A DNA stretch of 63,224 nucleotides from Halovulum sp039190275 (GTDB taxonomy: Bacteria > Pseudomonadota > Alphaproteobacteria > Rhodobacterales > Rhodobacteraceae): contig JBCCYF010000010.1 of the NCBI GenBank assembly GCA_039190275.1, forward strand, positions 1 to 63,224, read 5' to 3'. The translations under genes were made by a program, and so were the position numbers. Position 1 is the stretch's first letter, and each line of letters starts with the position of its first letter. Positions 51,994-60,352 of this stretch are shown here, piece after piece. The notes beneath the pieces were generated by a model, which was not told where the DNA came from, did no database searches, and worked only from the letters and a program-made list of their open reading frames with translations.

Positions 51994-52611
51994 TCAAACG
52001 GTTGATTTACCCGGACCTATCGGGGTAAAAAATCGTTCCGCAAGCCGGGTGTTTCCCTGAGCGCGGAAGATGCTCGGCATCTCCCATTGCGGCACGTCAC
52101 CGGCAAAAAGATCGAGGAAGGCAATCGCAAGATCCGGATCTTCCTCGGCGTTTTCCTTGAATGACCACCAGGTGCGCGGCATCTTTAGATCTGGGACAAG
52201 CCGCTGTTTCTCGTGAAAGTCCTGCTCGATAACCAACGCGCGCACATTCAGGCAATAGGCGACATAGAGGTAACCTTCGGGCCAGAAGTACGCGGGGTTT
52301 GTTTCATCGCTGCCTGGCGGCTTCGATACCAGACGAACGGGCTTATGGCTGACCAACGTGCGCAGCATCAACCCCGAAGCAAAGCCAACATAAGGCAGCC
52401 GGTCCGCATCTGACGTTGGCTTCTGTGCTTCGAAATCCCGCAGCCAATCCACAAACACCGCCGACAGAGCACCCACATCTATCTCAAACTGATTGCCGGT
52501 CTCGGTCGTCGTCCGCTCCACCTGCTCCTCGAACGAGGCCAGAAACCAACGCAGCCGCCGCACGGATTTGCGGATAGGAAGGTCCTCGGCCCGGGGTTCG
52601 ATCTGTGTCAC
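51994..52611 (-). CDS. Hypothetical protein, 205 residues
   Basis: I do not recognise this protein. It is soluble and acidic, with Trp-rich blocks (RRLRWFLASFEEQ, MPRTWWSFKENAEEDPDLAIAFLDLF) and the segment FWPEGYLYVAYCLNVRALVIEQDF. It has no signal peptide. It is coupled closely (nine-base gap) to the gene at 52621-53313 on the same strand. Together they lie between the ABC/kinase locus and fbpA, but their gap to fbpA is about 150 bases. Confidence 0.65.
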   Translation of the reverse strand: MTQIEPRAEDLPIRKSVRRLRWFLASFEEQVERTTTETGNQFEIDVGALSAVFVDWLRDFEAQKPTSDADRLPYVGFASGLMLRTLVSHKPVRLVSKPPGSDETNPAYFWPEGYLYVAYCLNVRALVIEQDFHEKQRLVPDLKMPRTWWSFKENAEEDPDLAIAFLDLFAGDVPQWEMPSIFRAQGNTRLAERFFTPIGPGKSTV

Positions 52612-52620
52612 AGGAACTCC

Positions 52621-53313
52621 TCAGACAATCTCGGCGAGACTGCTCAGCTTGACCGGCAAGAGGTCAGGTGCGGCGAAAGCCTCAAGGATCTCCACCCGCT
52701 GAGCGTGGGTCAGTCCGATACATAGGTCCAGCAGCACATATTCCTCGGCCAGATCCTGTGCACGCTCCACTAACAACCAAAGAACAGTTGCAAAGGCGGC
52801 AAGCTGCGCCCCTTTCTGAGCGTCTTCTCCGGACACGAACGGCGTGCCGGGTGCAGGTCCGATGGCCGCACCTTGGACAAGTGCGTCGATCACAGCTTCG
52901 GCGCGCGGCACCTGCGGCTGCGCCGCAAGGGCGGGCCCCAGCGCAACGGCCAAAACCGTTTCGCTGACCAGAGCCGGATGCGTACCGTGGCGGGCCAGAT
53001 AGGCCTCTGCGCCATAGGTGATGACCTTTGCCAGCGTCTCCCTCGGCACAGATGGCCCCGCATCAACCAGATAAGCAGCCGCAGCCGCGATCTGATCAGC
53101 GCGCGGCACCGCGGCGCCCAGCACCTCGGTGCCCGCCCGCTCCGCCACACGCGCGGCGCCGCGCAGAACATCGCGGATCGGCGGCGGTACCAAGTCGCCC
53201 GCCGGCGACAACAGCCCCTCGGCACTTTCCGACGCGCCGCGCAAGCCCCGCAAGACGTCGCGCAGGGGCATCGACAGGGCAGAAGGCATCAATTTTGCCG
53301 ATTGGGACACCAT
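52621..53313 (-). CDS. Hypothetical protein with repeated N-terminal motif, 230 residues
   Basis: I do not recognise this protein. Two copies of a short motif, PLRDVLRGLRGASESAEGLL and PIRDVLRGAARVAERAGTEV, lie near residues 16 and 45. The rest is Ala-rich and helical (LVSETVLAVALGPALAAQ; AFATVLWLLVERAQDLAEEYVLLD). No signal peptide. It is followed at nine bases by the other unknown gene at 51994-52611. It may form a helical scaffold. Confidence 0.62.
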   Translation of the reverse strand: MVSQSAKLMPSALSMPLRDVLRGLRGASESAEGLLSPAGDLVPPPIRDVLRGAARVAERAGTEVLGAAVPRADQIAAAAAYLVDAGPSVPRETLAKVITYGAEAYLARHGTHPALVSETVLAVALGPALAAQPQVPRAEAVIDALVQGAAIGPAPGTPFVSGEDAQKGAQLAAFATVLWLLVERAQDLAEEYVLLDLCIGLTHAQRVEILEAFAAPDLLPVKLSSLAEIV

Positions 53314-53361
53314 TGCATCACCTCGTTAGACCCTGGCAGTTGGGGTCGCGCAGCATGTGTT

Positions 53362-54306
53362 TTATCGCGTGGGCGTAGTATCCACAAAGCGCCGGGTATT
53401 GTCGAGCGACGTGACCACCGCCTGTGACCCCAACCCCATGGCGTTCTGAGCCGAGGATGCCTGCCCCAACTGAACACAGTCGCGGACCGGCAAGTCCAAA
53501 TGCAATCCGGTGGCAAAACCCGCGTTGAAACAATCCCCGCAACCGCAGGTGCAGACCACGTCAATCTTGAAGGATGGCAGGTCAAAGCGCCCGCCCCGAC
53601 TGTCCCGGTACATCGCACCCGCCTCACCCAAGGTCAGGATCACCGCTCCGGTCCCCTGATCAAGCAGGAACTGCGCGATACCTTCAAAATCGGTCATACC
53701 GGACAGCGCCATCGCCTCCTCCTCGGAGGGCATGAAGTAGTCCGTGTTCTTCAGCAGCGGCGTGATCTTGGGAAGATCCTCGGCGGTGGAGGCAAATACA
53801 TCCAACGTTGTGATGCAGCCGCGCGCCTTGGCCTCGGCCATAACCTCGGCGGTGCGGCCCGTATCCATTTTGTCCATCAACCCAACGCCGCCGACATGCA
53901 GGATCTTGGTGTCCAGAACGCTATCAATCTGCGCGTCGGTGACGTAAAACGCCGCTGTCGCCCCAAGCTTATGCAGCGCAGGCCGCGCTCCGTCGGGACG
54001 GGTTGTCACAACGGAAGAGGAGGTTGTGACCCCCTCGCACCGCTCCATATGGGAGACGTCAACGTCAAAAGACCGCAGCTTGGCAAGCACCCAGTCGCCC
54101 ATGTCGTCCCGACCGATGCCCCCGACAGCCTGTACCCTTAGCCCGTGTTTGGCGGCCACGATCGCGGCACTTCCGGCCGCGCCCGACACGGCCATCGTCA
54201 ACTCTTCCACAAAATAGGTCCCGCCGCCTGGCGGGATATCGGTCACCGGCCGCACGAGGCAGTCAAATGTATAAAACCCCATGGAAGTATAGTCGAATTT
54301 CGGCAT
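53362..54306 (-). CDS. PfkB-family carbohydrate kinase
   Basis: This 314-residue sugar kinase of the ribokinase/PfkB group would phosphorylate a sugar or polyol with ATP. The N-terminal GG motif is present in a diverged form (VSGAAGSAAIVAAKHGLRVQAVGGIG near residue 40) and the catalytic Asp in CTCGCGDCFNAGFATGL near 250, which replaces the usual DTTGAGD by a Cys-rich version. It is the last gene on the minus strand of the divergent catabolic locus, three bases after the ABC ATPase, so its substrate is probably the imported compound or its first product. Confidence 0.87.
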   Translation of the reverse strand: MPKFDYTSMGFYTFDCLVRPVTDIPPGGGTYFVEELTMAVSGAAGSAAIVAAKHGLRVQAVGGIGRDDMGDWVLAKLRSFDVDVSHMERCEGVTTSSSVVTTRPDGARPALHKLGATAAFYVTDAQIDSVLDTKILHVGGVGLMDKMDTGRTAEVMAEAKARGCITTLDVFASTAEDLPKITPLLKNTDYFMPSEEEAMALSGMTDFEGIAQFLLDQGTGAVILTLGEAGAMYRDSRGGRFDLPSFKIDVVCTCGCGDCFNAGFATGLHLDLPVRDCVQLGQASSAQNAMGLGSQAVVTSLDNTRRFVDTTPTR

Positions 54307-54309
54307 GCG

Positions 54310-55359
54310 CTAACGGATCCGGTCCCCGGTTTCAGTATCGAAAAAGTAGAGCCGGTCGCGATCAAAGGCCACCGTTTCGGGCTGATCGAGGTTGGCGCGA
54401 TAATCGCGGTGCGCCTTGACTTCAAAGTTATGCGGCCCAACCCGCAGGCTCAAGTAGGTCACGTCTCCCGTCGGCTCGACGCCATAGACCGCACCATGCA
54501 TATCAGCGGCCCCAGGTTCCACATGGCAATCCTCGGGGCGGACACCCAACGTCACCGCACGCTCTCCGGTCACGATAATGTCTTTCAACTCAATTCCGGG
54601 CGCGGTGAACACGCCGCCCGACGTGTGGCCCGGGATCAGGTTCATGGGCGGCGAGCCTATAAAACCGGCGACAAACGTATTCGCGGGATCGGCATAGATC
54701 TGATCCGGCGTCCCGATCTGCTGGATCGACCCGCCCTCCATCACCACAATCCGGTCGGCAAGCGTCATTGCCTCAATCTGATCATGCGTGACGTAAACGG
54801 TCGTGATCCGCAGTTGCCGTTGCAGATGCTTGATCTGCACCCGCATGGCCTGACGCAGCTTCGCATCCAGATTGCTCAGGGGCTCGTCCATCAAGAAGAC
54901 CTGCGGCTGGCGGACAATGGCCCGCGCAAGTGCGGCGCGCTGCCGCTGCCCGCCCGAGAGCGCAGCGGGTTTGCGCATCAGGAATTCGCCCAGTTCGACC
55001 ATATCGGCCGCCTCGCGGACCAGACGGTCCTGCTCGGCCTTGGGAACGGCGCGCATGCGCAGCGGGAAACGAATGTTCTCGTAAATGGTCATGTTGGGGT
55101 AAAGTGCGTATCCCTGAAAAACCATCGCCACATCGCGATCGCGGGCGTCGACGTCGTTCATCACTTCTCCGTCCATGCGTATCTCGCCCTCGCTGGGGTC
55201 TTCGAGGCCTGCGATCATGCGCATGGTCGTGGTCTTGCCGCAGCCCGAGGGGCCAAGAAACACCACCAATTCCTCGTCCGCGATGTCCAGGTTTACATCG
55301 CGGACACCCCAGACGGCACCCCAGTTCTTTTGCACCCCGGTCAGTTCAATCCGCGCCAC
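54310..55359 (-). CDS. Carbohydrate ABC transporter ATPase (UgpC/MalK type)
   Basis: The 349-residue ATPase has Walker A GPSGCGKTT near residue 36, the signature LSGGQRQRAALARAIVRQP near 134, Walker B VFLMDEPLSNLDAKLRQAM near 155 and the H-loop YVTHDQIEAM near 190. The C-terminal TOBE part (residues 235-349) contains GVRPEDCHVEPG and is the place where MalK-type subunits are regulated. It serves the two permeases and binding protein upstream. The gap to the permease gene is nine bases. Confidence 0.92.
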   Translation of the reverse strand: MARIELTGVQKNWGAVWGVRDVNLDIADEELVVFLGPSGCGKTTTMRMIAGLEDPSEGEIRMDGEVMNDVDARDRDVAMVFQGYALYPNMTIYENIRFPLRMRAVPKAEQDRLVREAADMVELGEFLMRKPAALSGGQRQRAALARAIVRQPQVFLMDEPLSNLDAKLRQAMRVQIKHLQRQLRITTVYVTHDQIEAMTLADRIVVMEGGSIQQIGTPDQIYADPANTFVAGFIGSPPMNLIPGHTSGGVFTAPGIELKDIIVTGERAVTLGVRPEDCHVEPGAADMHGAVYGVEPTGDVTYLSLRVGPHNFEVKAHRDYRANLDQPETVAFDRDRLYFFDTETGDRIR

Positions 55360-55368
55360 CGACCACCC

Positions 55369-56214
55369 CTACCCTTTTACAGCCCCAAGGGTCAGGCCCC
55401 GGGACAAGTGCTTCTGAATTGCGACAACCACCAGGAACACAGGAACGAACGCAAGGAAGGCGACCAGCGCGATCGCGTTGTAGATCACCCCGTCCGAACC
55501 TCCGGTGAAGTTGGCCAGCGCTACTGACAATGTGTAGGCGTTCGGCGTCGATGCGATCAGCAAGGTGAACAGGAACTCATTTATCGCAAAGATCATCGCG
55601 ATCACGGCCGCGGTGATGATACCCGGTAGGATCGCGGGAATGATAATCTCCCAAAGTATTCTGAGGTCGGAGGCCCCGTCGGTCCGGGCTGCGTCCTCAA
55701 GTTCGGTCGGGATATCCATCATGTAGGATCGAATGATCCAGGTCACCACGCTCAGGTTGATAGCGGCATAGATCAGCATCAGCGCCCAGATGGTATCCAG
55801 GAGGCCCATATTGCGGAATAGAAAGAAGATCGGGATCGCAACAATCGCCGGGGCCATCATCCGGGTGGACAAGATATAGAACCCGATATCCTCCCGCCCC
55901 CGAAACCGATAGCGGGCCAGTGCATAGGCGGCCGGGATCGCCAGGATCAGGTCGATGACCACTGAACCGATGATAGCCAGAACCGAGTTGCGCAGATACT
56001 GCGCCATCGGCCAGTCCGACCAGATCATATGCCAGGCATCCAGGCTAAAGGTCGGCCAGTAGATCGGCTGTGGAGTGATGATCTCGGTCCGGGGCCGGAA
56101 ACCGATAGACAGGAACCAGACCACGGGGGCCAGGCAGAACAGCCCCCAACTGACCAGTATAAGGTAACGGATAAACAGGCTTTCGCCCCGGCGGCGGCGC
56201 TGGCTGGCCATCAC
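55369..56214 (-). CDS. Carbohydrate ABC transporter permease (MalG type)
   Basis: The 281-residue permease has six helices and the EAA loop IPTELEDAARTDGASDLRILWEIIIPAILPG near residue 175. It starts MMASQRRRRGESLFIRYLILV. It follows the other permease with a four-base overlap, and the two form the channel of a CUT1-type importer for polyols or sugars. Confidence 0.92.
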   Translation of the reverse strand: MMASQRRRRGESLFIRYLILVSWGLFCLAPVVWFLSIGFRPRTEIITPQPIYWPTFSLDAWHMIWSDWPMAQYLRNSVLAIIGSVVIDLILAIPAAYALARYRFRGREDIGFYILSTRMMAPAIVAIPIFFLFRNMGLLDTIWALMLIYAAINLSVVTWIIRSYMMDIPTELEDAARTDGASDLRILWEIIIPAILPGIITAAVIAMIFAINEFLFTLLIASTPNAYTLSVALANFTGGSDGVIYNAIALVAFLAFVPVFLVVVAIQKHLSRGLTLGAVKG

Positions 56215-57143
56215 GCGCGCCCCGAATGGAACGCACGTTTGACCACAACCTGCGCCACGACGATCGTAAAGATCAGCATGATCACGCTGGCGGCGGACGC
56301 ATAGCCAAAGTTGAAGGTCTTAAATCCGATCCGATAGATAAAATAGCTTATCGTCTCGGTCGCGCCCCCCGGCCCACCCTTGGTGACGATGAAGACATTT
56401 GCGAACATGGTGGTGATATCGATGCCGCGCAGGATCAGGGCCACCGCGATCACTGGGCGCATCAGGGGGAGTGAGATATTCCAGAAGATCTGTGGCCACG
56501 TGGCCCCGTCCAGCCGGGCGGCCTCCTCGACCTCTTCGTCCTGTCCTTGCAGCGCCGCCACAAAGATGATGAACAGAAACGGTGTCCACTGCCAGACATC
56601 CGCCAGGATCAGCACCCCGCGTGACATCCAGATCGACGAGGGGATTGCAAGGTTTGCATCGATCAGACCCACCCGGATCAGCAGATCCGACACCACCCGG
56701 GCGTCCAGAAAGGACAGCTTGAAAATAAATGCCACCGCGGATGGCATGAACAACATCGGCACCAGGAAGATAATCCTCCAACCCCGAACCCAAGGGTCCC
56801 GGTAGGCGTAGAAGGCCAGCGCCAGCGCAATCACGCACTGCAGGGCCAGCGCGATACTTCCCATGACAAAAGTGTTCCAGAGCGCGGCCCAGAACTCACG
56901 GTCGTTCCACAGATCGATGTAGTTGCCAAAGCCGTTCGGCGTCCAGGAATTGAACCGAACCACAAAGAAGCTCTGATAGATCGCATATGCCCCGGGATAG
57001 AGCGTGATCATCAGCAAATAAAGGACCGCAGGCGCCACCAGAAGGTAGGGGAATAATTTGCGCATACGCCGACTGCGGCGCTTGAAAGTCCTGGAGGGAG
57101 TTACCGGGGCGATCACAGCCGCCCCGGAAGCGTATTTGGTCAT
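56211..57143 (-). CDS. Carbohydrate ABC transporter permease (MalF type)
   Basis: This 310-residue permease has six helices after a basic N-terminus (RRSRRMRKLFPYLLVAPAVLYLLMI near residue 26) and the EAA loop QDEEVEEAARLDGATWPQIFWNISLPLMRP near 210. The frame is open to a TTG at 57170 right after the binding-protein stop; ATG 57143 is the more natural start. It overlaps the second permease by four bases. Confidence 0.9.
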   Translation of the reverse strand: MTKYASGAAVIAPVTPSRTFKRRSRRMRKLFPYLLVAPAVLYLLMITLYPGAYAIYQSFFVVRFNSWTPNGFGNYIDLWNDREFWAALWNTFVMGSIALALQCVIALALAFYAYRDPWVRGWRIIFLVPMLFMPSAVAFIFKLSFLDARVVSDLLIRVGLIDANLAIPSSIWMSRGVLILADVWQWTPFLFIIFVAALQGQDEEVEEAARLDGATWPQIFWNISLPLMRPVIAVALILRGIDITTMFANVFIVTKGGPGGATETISYFIYRIGFKTFNFGYASAASVIMLIFTIVVAQVVVKRAFHSGRA

Positions 57144-57170
57144 ACGTGGCGCCCCTGCGCTTCCCGGCAA

Positions 57171-58724
57171 TCAGAACGGCAGCGGTTTACCATCACCCAC
57201 GTAAAGACCAGGCGCGGCCGCGGCATACTCCACCGGAGGATTGCTGCCATAAAACCCGTTCTGATCCATGATTTTGCGCACAGCTGCGGCGGCGTTGTCC
57301 AGCGCCTCTTTGCCCGAGATCTGACCGACAACAGCCCTGTTGATCTCGTTCCCGATGGCCTGCTCCATGTTGAACATGCCTGGCAGACGTGGCGCACACC
57401 AGGCGTGCTCCAGACTGTCGCCCCAGACCTTTGCGGGTTGGCTGACCTTCTGAAGTTCGGTGTTGGTCAGGACCGAACGATAGCCCGGCGCCACGCCATT
57501 GGCGTTGGCCTCGTTCATCGCCATGATTGACGCCGTTGTCAGAAACGCCAGCATCAGGAACGCGCCTTCCGCATTCTGGGCCGAGGCCGCAACGCAAGAC
57601 GTGGACCCCGCGATGTTTGGCGGCGCAAACCGTCCGCCTTCGAACCGCGGTTCGTAGATCGTAACGAAATCATCCACAATCTGGCTCTGATCCGGGCGCA
57701 TGGCCTGCGTGCCGCTGTCCTGCCAGCTGATGTTCGTGGCCAGTTGCCCGCCCAGCCACGCGGCCCGGTTTTCCGGCCAGCCTGCACCGGCGTGCCCTTC
57801 GTTGGCGTTTTCGGTCAGGGCCAGGATCGTGTCGATCCCCTTCATCCCTGCGTCACCGTTGAAGATGGGCTCCCAGTTCTCATCGAACAACATCATACCG
57901 GCCTGAGCCGCGATATGCTCCCAGGTATAGGTCGACCAGAAACCACGGGCGGCCATCATACCGACTCCGGCCACCCCGGGTTCGACATTGTTCAGCTCAC
58001 CGGATATCCGGATCAGTTCATCATAGGTCGGGACTGAGTTAACAATATCGACCGGACCCCCCAAGATCTGTTCCATATATCCTTTGCGAACATGAACCAT
58101 CTGAATGTCGCAGTCGAAGGGAATGCCGAACATCTGGCCGTTGAAGAAGCCATAGTTGGCGCTGTAGGTCTCGTAGAAATCGTCCAGCGGCAGCCCCCAC
58201 TTCGCGGCGAAGTCATCGAGCGGTGACAGGAAGCCGGGGGCTGCAAAATCGCCAAGCCAGGGCGAGAAAAACTGCAACGCATCAAAGCTTGCGTTGCCCG
58301 AGATGAACTCGGCCAATGCCTTGTCATAGAAGCTGTCATCCGGGATCGGCACCAGTTCGACCGTGATCCCTGACAGCGCTTCGAACGGGACCAAACCCTC
58401 GGCCGCCGACTCTTGATCCGCGGCGCCTATTGCGAAACGCACAGTAGTTCCGGCAAGCTCAGAGCGGACGGCCTCCCAATCCACGGTGCGGATCCAGTCT
58501 TTGTTGGGGTCCCAGAGCGGCTCGCCGCTCATATTGTAGAGCGTACGGTAGTCTTCGCGGACATATTTGTTCACGGATATATCCGCCAGCACGCTTGCCG
58601 GGTCCGGCAGATGACCATCCGCCAGGGCGGGCATTGCCACCCCTGTGCCAAGGGCGCCAGCCGCCCCGGCGGCCGCGCTTGATTTCAAGAAAGAGCGCCG
58701 TGAAACCGGCTTTTCATATGTCAT
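57171..58724 (-). CDS. Tat-exported carbohydrate-binding protein (ABC transporter)
   Basis: This 517-residue CUT1-type solute-binding protein begins with a twin-arginine signal (VSRRSFLKSSAAAGAAGALG), so it is folded before export. The mature protein has the family regions PFEALSGITVELVPIPDDSF near residue 105 and GYRSVLTNTELQK near 415. It is large for its family (usually about 430), with an N-terminal extension of about 60 residues that contains a long linker. The ATG at 58724 follows GGGAGGATACGG; the open frame to 58835 is not needed. It is the first gene of the minus-strand operon. Confidence 0.9.
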   Translation of the reverse strand: MTYEKPVSRRSFLKSSAAAGAAGALGTGVAMPALADGHLPDPASVLADISVNKYVREDYRTLYNMSGEPLWDPNKDWIRTVDWEAVRSELAGTTVRFAIGAADQESAAEGLVPFEALSGITVELVPIPDDSFYDKALAEFISGNASFDALQFFSPWLGDFAAPGFLSPLDDFAAKWGLPLDDFYETYSANYGFFNGQMFGIPFDCDIQMVHVRKGYMEQILGGPVDIVNSVPTYDELIRISGELNNVEPGVAGVGMMAARGFWSTYTWEHIAAQAGMMLFDENWEPIFNGDAGMKGIDTILALTENANEGHAGAGWPENRAAWLGGQLATNISWQDSGTQAMRPDQSQIVDDFVTIYEPRFEGGRFAPPNIAGSTSCVAASAQNAEGAFLMLAFLTTASIMAMNEANANGVAPGYRSVLTNTELQKVSQPAKVWGDSLEHAWCAPRLPGMFNMEQAIGNEINRAVVGQISGKEALDNAAAAVRKIMDQNGFYGSNPPVEYAAAAPGLYVGDGKPLPF

Positions 58725-58829
58725 GTTCCGTATCCTCCCATTTCGATCATGTCGTCCAATCTGCGATTCCGGAACCGCAAATCGACACGTACCCTTGTGA
58801 CGGGTATTGTAGCAGCGCCGCACTCTTCT

Positions 58830-58880
58830 GAACATTTGAGCGCAAGATGTAGCGTATGTTCACGCGTTTTACACTGTCAA
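58830..58880 (-). promoter_or_regulatory. Promoter with inverted repeat before the ABC importer genes
   Basis: On the minus strand TTGACA (58880-58875) is followed after 18 bases by TACGCT (58856-58851). The inverted repeat GAACAT (58830-58835) and ATGTTC (58856-58861) overlaps the -10 region and downstream, a typical repressor-site position. Confidence 0.5.
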
Positions 58881-58964
58881 GTTTTATCATCCGGCCGAAT
58901 TACCGCAGATGGCGCAGTCCGCGCGGCAGATCAGCTTGAAATTTAGCACATAGGAACAAACTGT

Positions 58965-58995
58965 TTGACCATGGAACAAAAGTGCTTAGTACTAT
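58965..58995 (+). promoter_or_regulatory. Possible promoter of the dehydrogenase operon
   Basis: TTGACC (58965-58970) and TACTAT (58990-58995) lie 19 bases apart, about 25 bases before the start at 59021. GGAACAAA occurs twice near it (about 58953 and 58973), a direct repeat that could bind a regulator. Confidence 0.4.
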
Positions 58996-59020
58996 TGGCA
59001 CTTGAACAGGATGCGTCCAC

Positions 59021-60352
59021 ATGCCAAGCAACATCTCCCTTACCGGCCTGGCCAAAGATCTGAAGGCGCGCGCGGATGCGGGGCAACCCGTCCGCATTGG
59101 CCTGATCGGCGCTGGCGAAATGGGGACTGACATTGTAACACGATGTGCGATGATGGATGGTGTCGATGTGGCCGCCATATCTGACCTCGCGCCCGCCGCC
59201 GCGCATGGCGCTGTCGAGACGGCCTACGGTGTCACCGACCGGTCTGCCGATGCCACCTCGACCATGGCACTGAACACGATCATTGAAGGAGGACGATCCG
59301 CAATCGCCTCAGACCCCTCGTTAATCCTGGAAAGCGGCCTGATCGATGTGGTGATTGACGCCACCGGTGTCCCGGCTGTCGGCGCCGAGCTTGGCCTCGC
59401 CGCGATGGAACAGGGCAAACATCTGGTGATGATGAATGTCGAGGCAGACGTGACCATCGGCGCGTATCTCAAGGCCGAGGCGGATCGCCTGGGCGTTGTC
59501 TATAGCCTTGGGGCCGGGGACGAACCCTCCTCCTGCATGGAGTTGATAGAGTTCGTCTCGGCCATGGGCCACACAGTGGTCTGCGCCGGGAAAGGCAAAA
59601 ACAACCCGCTCAACCTCGATGCGACACCGGATGTCTATCTGGCCGAAGCTGAGGCGCGGAATATGAATGCCCGTATGCTGGTTGAGTTCGTTGACGGGTC
59701 AAAAACGATGGTCGAGATGGCCGCCATTGCCAATGCCACCGGCCTGATCCCCGATTGTCCGGGCATGCATGGGCCAGCGGCAGGACCTGATGCCCTGTCA
59801 AAGGTACTCATCCCCCAGGCCGACGGCGGCGTGCTGACCGCGCCGGGCCGTGTGGACTACTCTATCGGCAAGGGCGTCGCCCCCGGCGTGTTTGTGGTGA
59901 TTAAGGCTGAACACCCCCGCATCCACGAACGTCTGCGTGACCTCAAGATGGGCGACGGGCCTTATTTCACGTTCATTCGCCCGTATCATCTGACCTCGTT
60001 GGAGGTGCCGCTCACCTGCGCCCGTGCGGTCCTTTATGGCAAGGCCGACATGGTGCCGCTGGACCGCCCCGTGGCTGAGGTCTGTGCGGTCGCAAAGCGT
60101 GATCTGGTACCTGGAGAGCGGCTCGACCAGATCGGTGAGTATTGCTATCGCGCCTGGACCATGGAGACCGCCGCCGCGCGGCAGTCGCGGGCCATTCCTT
60201 GCGGACTGCTGACCGACTGCACGGTTACCGCGCCGATCCAGAAGGGTGCGCTGATCACCTATGCGAACACTGCGGTCCCTGAGGGCTCGCGGATTGCAAA
60301 GCTGCGCGCACGGCAGGATGCAATGCTGGGTCTGGAACTGGCCGATGCTTGA
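59021..60352 (+). CDS. SAF-domain NAD(P)-dependent oxidoreductase
   Basis: The 443-residue protein has an N-terminal Rossmann motif (RIGLIGAGEMGTDIV near residue 25), a homoserine-dehydrogenase-like central part (LGAGDEPSSCMELIEFVSAMG near 165) and a C-terminal SAF domain (KRDLVPGERLDQIGEYCYRA near 362). Proteins of this build are rarely characterised and turn up in sugar or polyol clusters. It probably oxidises an alcohol of the imported substrate. It is the first gene of the plus-strand operon, and its end overlaps the start of the E1 alpha gene by eight bases. Confidence 0.8.
   Translation: MPSNISLTGLAKDLKARADAGQPVRIGLIGAGEMGTDIVTRCAMMDGVDVAAISDLAPAAAHGAVETAYGVTDRSADATSTMALNTIIEGGRSAIASDPSLILESGLIDVVIDATGVPAVGAELGLAAMEQGKHLVMMNVEADVTIGAYLKAEADRLGVVYSLGAGDEPSSCMELIEFVSAMGHTVVCAGKGKNNPLNLDATPDVYLAEAEARNMNARMLVEFVDGSKTMVEMAAIANATGLIPDCPGMHGPAAGPDALSKVLIPQADGGVLTAPGRVDYSIGKGVAPGVFVVIKAEHPRIHERLRDLKMGDGPYFTFIRPYHLTSLEVPLTCARAVLYGKADMVPLDRPVAEVCAVAKRDLVPGERLDQIGEYCYRAWTMETAAARQSRAIPCGLLTDCTVTAPIQKGALITYANTAVPEGSRIAKLRARQDAMLGLELADA

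Noticed and set aside
54145..55527. 460-codon open frame on the plus strand
   Set aside because: It is antisense to the ABC ATPase and kinase, which are certain.
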